This document shows, in pieces, positions 39,444 through 47,915 of a stretch of DNA of 51,026 nt. This stretch comes from Bacteroidales bacterium (GTDB lineage: Bacteria > Bacteroidota > Bacteroidia > Bacteroidales > VadinHA17). Position 1 is the stretch's first letter. Each line of letters begins with the position of its first letter. Position numbers and translations under genes: made by a program. The stretch spans positions 1 through 51,026 of the forward strand of contig JAGPFZ010000012.1 of NCBI GenBank assembly GCA_018056245.1, in the 5' to 3' direction. The notes under the pieces are model-generated. The model did not search any database and was not told the DNA's origin. It worked only from the letters and a program-made list of their open reading frames with translations.

Positions 39444-39449
39444 TATGTA

Positions 39450-40205
39450 TTATTTTATCCTGTGCACTCTTACCCAGTCAACAAAAACAGTGTCGGGGAA
39501 GACTGTGGTTGGATCGGGATTTCCAGGCCATGCTCCGCCAATTGCCAGGTTTAGAAGCATATAGAACGGCGCATGGAATTCATGGGTACTGTTTACACTG
39601 TCTTTGATATTTAAACCGTGATATCTTAGCCCGTCAACAAGCCACACGATGGAATCAGGTGTCCAGTTAACAGCATATACATGATACTGCCTAACATCGC
39701 ATGGAGTCTTGCCGCCTGAACTTACATGTTTTTCGTTATGCCAGTGTGCTGTTCCGTGAAGAATAAGTGTGTTGTTGATATGCTCCATTATATCTATTTC
39801 TCCGCATCTAGGCCATCCTACCTCCCTGATGTTTGTTCCCATCATCCAGAAGGCAGGCCATATACCCTGCCCTACAGGAAGCTTCATCCTTGCTTCGGCA
39901 AGACCATATTTAAATGAAAATTAATCCAGTGTATTGATACTGGCAGATGTGTATTCAAAACCTTCCCATGGTTCTTTCCTTCCTATAATCATCAGATTGC
40001 CGTCCTTTACAACCGCATTCTCAATCCTTTTATGGGTGTAATACTGAAGCTCGTTATTCCGTATATAACCGACTTCATAGCCCCATCTGGTTGAATCGGG
40101 CAGACCTGAATAATTGAATTCATCCGACCATATCAGATTCTCTTCCTGACGCTTACAAGCAAGAAGAGAAAGAATGATTACTGATGCAAGAACTATTTTT
40201 CTCAT
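39450..40205 (-). pseudogene. GH16 endo-beta-glucanase-like lipoprotein split by in-frame TAA at 39921
   Basis: Reading from ATG 40205, a lipoprotein signal (SLLAC, Cys17) leads into LIWSDEFNYSGLPDSTRWGY and NNELQYYT, the N-terminal part of GH16 laminarinase-like enzymes, then TSASINTLD and TAA. The same frame goes on past the stop with FSFKYGLAEARMKLPVGQG, then GEIDIMEHI with the catalytic Glu-x-Asp-x-x-Glu, and ends DWVRVHRIK at 39450. No base is missing or added; only one codon, probably Lys originally, is a stop. The full 251-codon frame would be a normal GH16 enzyme. A sequencing error cannot be excluded. Confidence 0.85.
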
Positions 40206-40345
40206 ACTTTTATTTTTTCTCTATTTCTCTAAGTGAACTTTCTTTGTTATTCCCGAAACCCGAATAATTACAAAAGATGCTTAGAGGCTAAATTATTCAA
40301 AAAAATAAAATTTACACAAATATTTTTATCTTTAAATGCAAAACT

Positions 40346-40353
40346 TAAATTTG
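40346..40353 (+). promoter_or_regulatory. Possible -7 box for the FucP-type transporter gene
   Basis: TAAATTTG fits TAnnTTTG and lies 36 nt before the ATG at 40389. The -33 element is weak (TTTT/TTTA region near 40323-40334). Confidence 0.4.
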
Positions 40354-40388
40354 AATAGTAATCAAATAAATAAGTAAAACACTGTATT

Positions 40389-41678
40389 ATGAATTCAGAA
40401 AGAAAAGATTCTTCAAAGGGTTCCTTTATTACACCTGGATATACTCTTCCTTTTATACTGGTAACATCTCTTTTCTTTATGTGGGCAATACCGCATAATC
40501 TCAATGATGTTCTTATCAAACAAAGCATGAAAGTTTTCGCCATAGACCGGATGCATGCAGGGTTCATACAAACTGCATTTTATCTTGGTTATTTTATTTT
40601 CGCTATTCCGGCTGCGGTTATTATGCGGAAGTATAATTATAAGACAGGTCTGGTTATAGGTTTGTTCCTTTATTCCTTTGGCTGTCTCTTATTTCTTCCC
40701 GCTGCGCTCATATCGAAGTATTTTGCTTTTCTCGCTGCTCTTTTTGTAATTGCATCAGGGCTCTCTTTTCTTGAAACAGGTGCCAATCCGTTTATTGCAG
40801 GACTTGGAGATCCTTCTTCATCGGAGCGGAGATTGAATTTCTCGCAGGCTTTCAATCCTTTCGGTGCAATAATTGGTGCAAGTATAGGGACAATTTTCAT
40901 TCTCTCTGGTCGTGAGCCAGATGCAGCTCAGATCGAATTAATGAAACTCAATGGCACTTATGATGATTTTGTAAAAGAAGAATTATGGCGGATTGTTCCT
41001 CCTTATATGGTACTTGCAGGTGTTGTACTGATTCTGGCAATTCTGATGATAAGAACAAAATTCCCCAAAGCGATTGATGAACATTCTGATGAAAAAGAAA
41101 AAGCATCAAAAGGTCGCATTTCGGAACTGTTTAAGGTACCGCATTTTGTTCAGGCTGTTATTGCCCAGTTTCTTTATGTAGGTGCACAAGTCGGTACATG
41201 GAGTTATTTCATTCAGTATGTCCAGGATTATACCGGAAGCAATGAAAAATTGGCCGGATATCTGCTTACCGGAACTCTTGCGGCTTTTGCAATAGGCCGG
41301 TTCTCGGCAACATGGTTCATGAAATTTATTAAACCAAACAAACTAATGGGACTTTACAGCATTATCAATATAACGTTTGTTTCAGTTGCCATTCTGGAGC
41401 CTGGTGCACTTGGTATGTGGTCACTATTCATAACCAGTTTCTTTATGTCTCTTATGTTCCCCACCATCTTTGCCCTCGGAATAAAAGATCTTGGTCCTAA
41501 TACCAAGCTGGGTGGTTCATTGCTGGTTATGTCTATTATAGGTGGTGCCGTTTTCCCTCCGATTATGGGGAAGATATACCAGATGACCCACAGCATGGCA
41601 ATCAGCATGATTATGCCGTGTCTTTCATATATATTTATTGCTTATTATTCTTTCTTTGGAGCAAGAAGTGAGAATTGA
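40389..41678 (+). CDS. FucP-type MFS sugar:proton symporter
   Basis: Inner-membrane transporter of 429 residues with 12 hydrophobic helices. FFMWAIPHNLNDVLIKQ in helix 1, TGANPFIAGLGDPSSSERRLNFSQAFNPFGAIIGA in the helix 4-5 region and the central cytosolic loop rich in Lys and Glu (residues 220-240) match the fucose permease group, which includes fucose, glucose and galactose carriers. The substrate may be a sugar released by the surrounding enzymes. It is the only intact uptake gene in the island, as the outer-membrane receptor next to it is a fragment. Confidence 0.88.
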   Translation: MNSERKDSSKGSFITPGYTLPFILVTSLFFMWAIPHNLNDVLIKQSMKVFAIDRMHAGFIQTAFYLGYFIFAIPAAVIMRKYNYKTGLVIGLFLYSFGCLLFLPAALISKYFAFLAALFVIASGLSFLETGANPFIAGLGDPSSSERRLNFSQAFNPFGAIIGASIGTIFILSGREPDAAQIELMKLNGTYDDFVKEELWRIVPPYMVLAGVVLILAILMIRTKFPKAIDEHSDEKEKASKGRISELFKVPHFVQAVIAQFLYVGAQVGTWSYFIQYVQDYTGSNEKLAGYLLTGTLAAFAIGRFSATWFMKFIKPNKLMGLYSIINITFVSVAILEPGALGMWSLFITSFFMSLMFPTIFALGIKDLGPNTKLGGSLLVMSIIGGAVFPPIMGKIYQMTHSMAISMIMPCLSYIFIAYYSFFGARSEN

Positions 41679-41683
41679 TGGAT

Positions 41684-41707
41684 GAGGCGTGAGGCGTGAG
41701 GGGAGGG
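41684..41707 (+). repeat. Short GAGGCGT direct repeat
   Basis: GAGGCGT occurs twice in tandem (41684-41697) followed by GAGGGGAGGG just after the transporter stop codon. The G-rich strand is unusual in this AT-rich spacer. Function unknown. Confidence 0.4.
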
Positions 41708-41906
41708 TAAGTATAAGTTTAAAAACGAAAAACGTGAAACGTTAAAAATGAAACAAAGTTTTACTGAAAATTTCATTCATATTGATTTAACATGGTTTTT
41801 AAATTATTTTTATCTTTCAGATTGAAATCAGTATAAACTTTTAAATACATTTTATATAGCCACAAGGAGAGAATTCATACAGAAAGTAGCGCTTGGCTCG
41901 GCAGCT

Positions 41907-43187
41907 ATGGCTTTCAGTACAAAGAGTTATTCGCGCATTATTGGAGCAAACGACAGGGTGCGCGTGGGTATTATCGGTTATTCCGATCGTTTCAGGGGGT
42001 CATTGTATCCGGCATTTATGGCAAATGCCAGAGAAATGAATTTTGAATTTACTGCTCTTTCTGATATATGGCGGCTTCGACGCGAGGAAGCAGATAAATT
42101 CTTCAAGTCAAAAGGTGTTAACCTTAAGCTTTACCGTAATAATGAGGAGCTCTACAATGCCAAGGACACGGATGCGGTTATAATCAGCACTGCCGATTTT
42201 CAGCATGCGTTGCATTGTGCGGAAGCGGTAAGAGCGGGGCGCGATGTTTATGTAGAAAAGCCTTTTGCCGAAACGATGGCCGATGCCCGTACGGCGCTTA
42301 AAGCTGTACAGGAGACGGGTAAAATTGTGCAGATAGGTTCACAGCGTCGCAGCGCGCCGAACTATATTGCTGCCAATGAATATATACGGTCTGGCAAGTT
42401 TGGTAAGATAGTGATGGTAGAAATGACATGGAATGTAAACCAGCCAGGGCGCTGGAGACGTCCGAAGGTGGTTCCTCTTCTAAAGGAGGAAGATACTGAC
42501 TGGAAACGATATCTGTTGAACCGTCCGTTCGAACCTTTCAATGCCAGAAAATATCTCGAATTCAGGCTATTCTGGCCTTATTCTTCAGGCATTCCAGGTC
42601 AGTGGATGGCTCATCAGATAGATACCGTACACTGGTTCACAGGCCTTTCCCATCCGCGCAGTGTAGCTGCTAACGGAGGCATATACCTGTGGAAAGACGG
42701 TCGTACAAACTTCGACACCATGACTGCGGTGTTTGATTATGGTTCAGACACCGACCCGAACATTGGATTCCAGGTTGTCTATTCCTCACGATTCACGAAC
42801 TCTGCAGGTGGCACGAAGGAGCTTTATTTCTCGAATGGCGGCACTCTGAATCTCGATACGAACAAAGTCACCTCTGAAGGAGGACTTCAAGAGCGTAACG
42901 CAAAAGAAATGAATATGAAGGCGAATCTGCTTGAGCCATTTGAGCTTCCCGGATTTAAAGTAGAAACTGCTGCCGATACCGGAGGCGACCCGATGACTAC
43001 GGCTCACATGCGTAACTGGATGGAGTGTGTGCGCGATCGTAAAAAACCCAATGCCGACATTGTTGCCGGATATAACCATTCTATTGCAAACATAATGTGC
43101 ACTGCCTGCCTCAGAACGGGAGAAAAAGTTACCTTTGACGAAAAAACTCAGGAAGTGATGGCAGGTGGTAAACCATTTCAATATTGA
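41907..43187 (+). CDS. Gfo/Idh/MocA family oxidoreductase, probable lost start codon and Tat signal
   Basis: Sugar oxidoreductase with Rossmann start RVRVGIIGYS, the VYVEKPFAE signature near residue 120 and the C-terminal substrate domain (WMAHQIDTVHWFTG). From the first usable ATG (41907) it has 426 residues and begins inside its signal sequence. The frame is open upstream and reads ATRREFIQKVALGSA, a twin-arginine signal, preceded at 41856 by ATA where ATG would be expected. No ATG, GTG or TTG start lies between that point and the upstream stop at 41823. If only the 41907 start is used, the protein stays in the cytosol. The DUF6807 gene follows after 38 nt. Confidence 0.8.
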   Translation: MAFSTKSYSRIIGANDRVRVGIIGYSDRFRGSLYPAFMANAREMNFEFTALSDIWRLRREEADKFFKSKGVNLKLYRNNEELYNAKDTDAVIISTADFQHALHCAEAVRAGRDVYVEKPFAETMADARTALKAVQETGKIVQIGSQRRSAPNYIAANEYIRSGKFGKIVMVEMTWNVNQPGRWRRPKVVPLLKEEDTDWKRYLLNRPFEPFNARKYLEFRLFWPYSSGIPGQWMAHQIDTVHWFTGLSHPRSVAANGGIYLWKDGRTNFDTMTAVFDYGSDTDPNIGFQVVYSSRFTNSAGGTKELYFSNGGTLNLDTNKVTSEGGLQERNAKEMNMKANLLEPFELPGFKVETAADTGGDPMTTAHMRNWMECVRDRKKPNADIVAGYNHSIANIMCTACLRTGEKVTFDEKTQEVMAGGKPFQY

Positions 43188-43225
43188 ATAGGAATAGAGA
43201 TAAAAATCTAAAAAACAATTTTATT

Positions 43226-44254
43226 ATGAGATATTTAATTGTTATGCTCTCGATGGTTGTTTCAACACTGACTGTATACAGTCAGAATGTGAAACTTGTT
43301 CACGATGAGTCGAAAAGAAAAGTGGATGTTTTTATCGGTGACAAGCTCTTTACATCCTATCGTTATCCTGTGGATTTTGAAAAGCCTTTTCTTTTCCCGG
43401 TTTATGCGCCGAACGGTGCTGTCGTGACACGTGGATTTCCTCTCGAACCGAGAAAAGGTGAGCGAGTTGACCATCCTCATCATATAGGATTATGGTTCAA
43501 CCATGGAAATGTCAACGGACTTGATTTCTGGAATAACTCATCAGCCATACCGGCTGGCAAGAAAGATAGTTACGGACATATTACAGTTCAGAAAATCGTA
43601 AAGGCCAAAGGAGGTAAGACAGGAATTCTGGAAGTAATATCAAACTGGAACGATAACAAAGAAAATACCATACTTGTTGAGAACACACAATATATTTTCA
43701 AGGCTTCAGGGGAAGGATGGATAGTTGACCATATTGCAATCCTGACTGCTGCCAATGGACCGGTAACATTTACTGACAACAAGGAAGGAATGTTTGCAAT
43801 ACGTGTTGACAGGGCACTTGAGATGCCTACAAATGAGCCTCTTATCTTCATAGATGAAAAAGGGAACCCCACAACGGTTAAAGTAATGGATAACACTGGT
43901 GTTACCGGTATGTATATCTCGAGCAACGGCAATAAGGGAGATGCGGTATGGGGGACACGCAACAAGTGGGTTATTCTGAGCGGTATGAAAGAAAACGTTC
44001 CCGTTTCTCTTGCAATATTTGACCACCCGAAGAATCCCGGTTATCCTGCTTATGCACATGCAAGAGGTTATGGGCTATTCGCTGTCAATAACTTTGGACA
44101 AAAGGCATACGATCCGAAGCAAGAGCAGTTTATATATAAACTCGAGAAAGGCCAGTCGGTAAAGCTTGTTCACAGATTCTATGTTCAATCAGGTTCAGAA
44201 CTTACACCTGAAGGGGCTGAAGCAGTATTCGGCGAGTTTTCAAAAGCCTATTAA
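43226..44254 (+). CDS. DUF6807 (PmoA-like) secreted protein
   Basis: 342-residue exported protein; the ATG at 43226 starts a signal peptide (MRYLIVMLSMVVSTLTVYSQ), while the earlier in-frame ATG at 43184 overlaps the previous gene and is not favoured. RVDHPHHIGLWFNHGNVNGLDFWNNS is the family hallmark, rich in His and possibly metal-binding. Later parts (GFGLFAVNNFGQKAYDPK-like, YKLEKGQSVKLVHRFYV) are typical. The group is often found beside secreted Gfo/Idh oxidoreductases, as here. Biochemical function is not established to my knowledge; a role in handling oxidised sugars is only inferred. Confidence 0.82.
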   Translation: MRYLIVMLSMVVSTLTVYSQNVKLVHDESKRKVDVFIGDKLFTSYRYPVDFEKPFLFPVYAPNGAVVTRGFPLEPRKGERVDHPHHIGLWFNHGNVNGLDFWNNSSAIPAGKKDSYGHITVQKIVKAKGGKTGILEVISNWNDNKENTILVENTQYIFKASGEGWIVDHIAILTAANGPVTFTDNKEGMFAIRVDRALEMPTNEPLIFIDEKGNPTTVKVMDNTGVTGMYISSNGNKGDAVWGTRNKWVILSGMKENVPVSLAIFDHPKNPGYPAYAHARGYGLFAVNNFGQKAYDPKQEQFIYKLEKGQSVKLVHRFYVQSGSELTPEGAEAVFGEFSKAY

Positions 44255-44458
44255 TTGTAGACCTGAACTTTGGATGCAAATAGAACGATCTAGCCGCAAA
44301 TAGCGAAGAGGTTTTTGTTTATAACAAAAAGAGACAGTTTATCTTAAATAAAGTTTAAGAAATTTGAATAATTATCGCTTTAAAATTTAATATTTTAACC
44401 ATAGTACTGTTTTTGCGTAACAAGTTTAAAGTATTTTAAAATCTAAACTTCTAATAGA

Positions 44459-45265
44459 ATGAAAACAACATTTAAGCTTTCAATGTTTTTATTATTGATC
44501 TTCACAGTTTTCTATCCCTGTAAGGGTGTAACTAGAGGACCGGGTGATGCTCCGGTAATACGTGAGCTATACGAACTAAGAGTTTATCATATAACAGGAA
44601 AGGCGCAGGAGGAAATTACGGATAAGTTTTTGAAAGATGCCTTTCTTCCTGCACTTCACAGGGCTGGTATAGAAAAGGCCGGCGTATTTAAACCGGTCGA
44701 AACCGATACTGCCTATGGGAAAAGGATTTATGTTTTGATTCCTTTCCAGTCAGCCGACCAGATGGTACAACTTCCCTCAGTTCTGTCTCTTGACCAGAAG
44801 TATAATGAAGACGGGAAATTCTTCCTTGATGCTCCATATAATAATCCGCCTTTTAAACGATATGAGAGTATTTATATGCTGGCTTTTCGTGATATGCCTA
44901 GATTTCGGCCTCCTGAATTCAATACTGCTCCGGCGGTAAGGGTTTATGAATTACGAAGTTATGAAAGTGCAACGGAAGCAAAAGCTGCAAAGAAGATAGA
45001 AATGTTCAACGAAGGAGGTGAGATGAAGCTTTTCGAAAAACTGGGCTTCAATGCGGTATTTTTCGGTGAAGTGCTTGCAGGGAGCACAAAACCTAATCTG
45101 ATGTATATGACTTCTTTTTCCGATTTAAAATCGAGACAGGAGCACTGGGCTAAATTCAATAGTCATCCTGAATGGAAAGCTCTGTCGGGAAGTGAAGAAT
45201 ATAAGAATACTGTTTCGAAAATCAATATTTTCTTCCTTCATCCTGCCGATTATTCGGATTTCTAA
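44459..45265 (+). CDS. NIPSNAP-family secreted protein
   Basis: 268 residues with a signal peptide (MKTTFKLSMFLLLIFTVF) and two ferredoxin-like alpha/beta repeats. The first begins IRELYELRVYHI near residue 35; the second begins VRVYELRSYESATEAKAAKK near residue 160. Conserved ends such as SSHPEWKAL-type (FNSHPEWKALSGSEEYK) fit NIPSNAP domains. Such proteins accompany Gfo/Idh genes in many Bacteroidetes sugar loci, but the function is unknown. The 204-nt spacer before it shows only a weak AT-rich hairpin (44312-44330) without a T tract. Confidence 0.82.
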   Translation: MKTTFKLSMFLLLIFTVFYPCKGVTRGPGDAPVIRELYELRVYHITGKAQEEITDKFLKDAFLPALHRAGIEKAGVFKPVETDTAYGKRIYVLIPFQSADQMVQLPSVLSLDQKYNEDGKFFLDAPYNNPPFKRYESIYMLAFRDMPRFRPPEFNTAPAVRVYELRSYESATEAKAAKKIEMFNEGGEMKLFEKLGFNAVFFGEVLAGSTKPNLMYMTSFSDLKSRQEHWAKFNSHPEWKALSGSEEYKNTVSKINIFFLHPADYSDF

Positions 45266-45378
45266 TAAATTGACCTCTGTCTCTCTCCTTCAGGTGATAT
45301 ATCTCTAATAAAGAGAGACACAGGGATTACAGATAGCTCAAACAGAGCTCTCCAGCAGGTAAAATTTACATATAGATA

Positions 45379-46743
45379 TTAATCGGGCAAGTCCTTGAGT
45401 CCATGAAGAATTTTCTCCACCTCTTCGTTTGTTAATTCATGGTCGGGCAGGTTGCCTTCGAAATATTTCTCATAAGCCGAGATATCCAGATGTCCGTGGC
45501 CACTGAGGTTAAAGAGTATAGTCTTCGATGTTCCTTCGAGGTCGGCTTTTCTTGCCTCGTCGAGTGCGGCGGCTATGGCATAGTTAGATTCGGGGGCAGG
45601 TAATATACCTTCATTGCGAGCGAAGAGAACACCTGCTTCGAAACATTCCCTTTGCAGTTTAGATTTTGGTTCTATGAAGCCGTCTTTAACAAGCTGGCTT
45701 ACAAGCACGCCTGCTCCATGATAACGAAGCCCGCCGGCATGTATCTTTTCGGGAATGAAATTATGGCCGATAGTGTACATTGGCAGGAGAGGCGTTAGGC
45801 CGGCCGAGTCGCCAAAGTCGTACATGAATTTTCCTTTTGTAAGCTTTGGGCATGATGCCGGCTCAACGGCAACCAGTCTTATGTCTTTTCCATTAACCAG
45901 CTTCTCCCTTAGAAACGGGAATGCAATGCCCGAGAAGTTCGAGCCTCCGCCAAAACATCCTATAACCACATCGGGATAATAACCGGCTTTTTCCATCTGT
46001 AAAAGTGCCTCCTGACCAATTATAGTCTGATGCAGAATGACATGGTTAAGAACGCTTCCGAGAGAATACTTCGTATAAGGATCTTGTACTGCTATCTCAA
46101 TAGCTTCGGAAATAGCAATGCCGAGACTTCCAGGCGAATCGGGATCCTGTTCGAGTATTTTTCTGCCGGCCATAGTCATTGTGCTTGGCGATGGGATAAC
46201 CTTTGCATTGTATGCATTCATCATTATTTTACGGCCGGGCTTCTGATTATAGCTTACCTTCACCATAAAGACAAGTAATTCCAGACCAAAATGGTTACAT
46301 GCAAAACTCATAGCGCTTCCCCATTGTCCTGCACCTGTCTCGGTAGTTATTCGTCTTATACCTTCCTTTTTGTTATAATAAGCCTGAGCTATTGCAGTAT
46401 TTGCCTTGTGCGAACCCGAGTAATTATAACCTTCATACTTATAGAAAATTTTGCTTTTTGTCCCGATCGACTTCTCGAGCGACTCTGCTCTGAAAACCGG
46501 TGAAGGCCGGTAAGTCATGTAAAGGTCAAGAACTTCATCAGGTATATCAATGTATCTTTCATTCGACATTTCCTGCTTGATAAGTTCCATAGGGAAAATT
46601 GCAGCAAGGTCTTGTGGGCCTGCAGGCTGACGTGTAACCGGATGCAACGGAGGCAAAGGCTTGTTGGGCATGTCGGCTATAATGTTATACCATTGCCTCG
46701 GCATCTCATTTTCATTTAAGGTAATCCTTCTTGAATTTTTCAT
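45379..46743 (-). CDS. TrpB2-type tryptophan synthase beta-like PLP enzyme
   Basis: 454-residue PLP enzyme of the long TrpB2 subgroup. The Schiff-base Lys113 is in YEGYNYSGSHKANTAIAQAYY, the substrate loop ETGAGQWGSAMSFA follows, and VIGCFGGGSNFSG binds the cofactor phosphate. The extra N-terminal 60 residues (MPRQWYNIIADMP) distinguish it from standard TrpB that works with TrpA. It is the last gene of the Phe/Tyr operon, 47 nt after the DAHP synthase gene. No trpA is nearby, so it may use free indole, salvage indole, or act on another amino acid such as serine. Confidence 0.9.
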   Translation of the reverse strand: MKNSRRITLNENEMPRQWYNIIADMPNKPLPPLHPVTRQPAGPQDLAAIFPMELIKQEMSNERYIDIPDEVLDLYMTYRPSPVFRAESLEKSIGTKSKIFYKYEGYNYSGSHKANTAIAQAYYNKKEGIRRITTETGAGQWGSAMSFACNHFGLELLVFMVKVSYNQKPGRKIMMNAYNAKVIPSPSTMTMAGRKILEQDPDSPGSLGIAISEAIEIAVQDPYTKYSLGSVLNHVILHQTIIGQEALLQMEKAGYYPDVVIGCFGGGSNFSGIAFPFLREKLVNGKDIRLVAVEPASCPKLTKGKFMYDFGDSAGLTPLLPMYTIGHNFIPEKIHAGGLRYHGAGVLVSQLVKDGFIEPKSKLQRECFEAGVLFARNEGILPAPESNYAIAAALDEARKADLEGTSKTILFNLSGHGHLDISAYEKYFEGNLPDHELTNEEVEKILHGLKDLPD

Positions 46744-46790
46744 ATTTTTTTTTAAAAGTGGTTTTAGAATTTTTACAAATTAAAACAGAT

Positions 46791-47909
46791 TCAACTTTTC
46801 CCTTTCGAATTATTATTCATTCCGTTGTTGATAATTTTTATCTGTCTGTTGATTGATTCCTGATGAATAGCCTTGAAGATGGTGTCGATCAATTCTGTGC
46901 TCAGTCCTTTCGTATTGCCTTTTATCACGGCTTTTGATATAATTTCGTCCCACCTTGCACTCTGGAGAACCGTTATATTATTGAGTTTTTTGAATAGACC
47001 TATTTTATCGGCTACCTGCATCCTCTGTTCGAGCAGTTCAATAAGATAATCGTCGAAAACATCAATCTGCTGGCGAAGCTCGCCAAGCTCATCGAGTATT
47101 TTGGGATCATCAGGATTTGGGTTTCTTAACACAAGCCTGACAATAATTTCTTTTAGCATGTCGGGAGTTACCTGCTGTGCTGCATCGCTCCATGCATTTT
47201 CGGGATTGATATGTGATTCAATAACAAGTCCGTCGAAATTAAGGTCCATTGCTTTCTGTGATATTTCATAAATATATTTCCTGCTACCTCCCATGTGGCT
47301 CGGATCACAAAAGATAGGCAGGCCGGGTATTCTTCTTCTTAGTTCAATGGGTATCTGCCAGTTAGGCTGGTTCCGGTAAATGGTTTTTTCAAATGTTGAA
47401 AAGCCGCGGTGTATTGCTCCGAGTTTTTTTATCCCTGCTTTTGCCACTCTCTCAATAGCACCTGTCCACAGATCAATATCAGGATTTATTGGATTCTTTA
47501 CCAGAACCATCACATTTGTTCCCGACAATGCATCGGCTATTTCCTGAACAGAAAACGGGTTTACCGATGTACGGGCTCCTATCCATAACACGTCAACATC
47601 ATATTTAAGAGCTTCATAAACGTGTTTCTCATTGGCCACTTCGGTAGCTGTGAGAAGTCCGGTTTCTTCTTTTACCCTTCTTAGCCATTTCAATCCGTTT
47701 ATACCTGCTCCTTCAAATGAACCTGGACGCGTTCTTGGTTTCCAAATTCCAGCACGAAAAACTTTTACCTGTTTTATTTCGGCCAGCATGCGAGCCGTCT
47801 CCATCACCTGCTCTTCGGTCTCTGCACTGCAGGGACCCGATATAATAAACGGCCTTCCCGAATTCTCAATCCAGCCTTTCAAAGGCGAAATATTCATCTC
47901 CATAACCAT
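46791..47909 (-). CDS. Bifunctional DAHP synthase / chorismate mutase
   Basis: 372 residues. Residues 1-265 form a type I beta DAHP synthase (FIISGPCSAETEEQV, KVFRAGIWKPRTRPGSFEG, HRGFSTFEK, PIFCDPSHMGGSRKYIY), which condenses PEP and erythrose 4-phosphate. Residues 275-365 form an AroQ-type chorismate mutase (LGELRQQIDVFDDYLIELLEQRM, then VLQSARWDEI). The fusion gives the first enzyme of the shikimate route and the branch point to prephenate in one chain, and may allow feedback control through the mutase part. It is the fourth gene of the operon; the upstream prephenate dehydrogenase ends 6 nt before it. Confidence 0.93.
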   Translation of the reverse strand: MVMEMNISPLKGWIENSGRPFIISGPCSAETEEQVMETARMLAEIKQVKVFRAGIWKPRTRPGSFEGAGINGLKWLRRVKEETGLLTATEVANEKHVYEALKYDVDVLWIGARTSVNPFSVQEIADALSGTNVMVLVKNPINPDIDLWTGAIERVAKAGIKKLGAIHRGFSTFEKTIYRNQPNWQIPIELRRRIPGLPIFCDPSHMGGSRKYIYEISQKAMDLNFDGLVIESHINPENAWSDAAQQVTPDMLKEIIVRLVLRNPNPDDPKILDELGELRQQIDVFDDYLIELLEQRMQVADKIGLFKKLNNITVLQSARWDEIISKAVIKGNTKGLSTELIDTIFKAIHQESINRQIKIINNGMNNNSKGKS

Positions 47910-47915
47910 GGCAAA

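Noticed and set aside
44312-44330. TTTTTGTT-tat-AACAAAAA inverted repeat after the DUF6807 gene
   Set aside because: The 8-bp stem is AT-only apart from one pair and is followed by GAGACAG rather than a T tract, so it is a poor terminator.
45278-45320. TGTCTCTCT / AGAGAGACA inverted repeat between NIPSNAP and trpB2-like genes
   Set aside because: A 25-nt loop and no T tract on either side make it weak; it may form a hairpin between convergent genes but I do not call a terminator.
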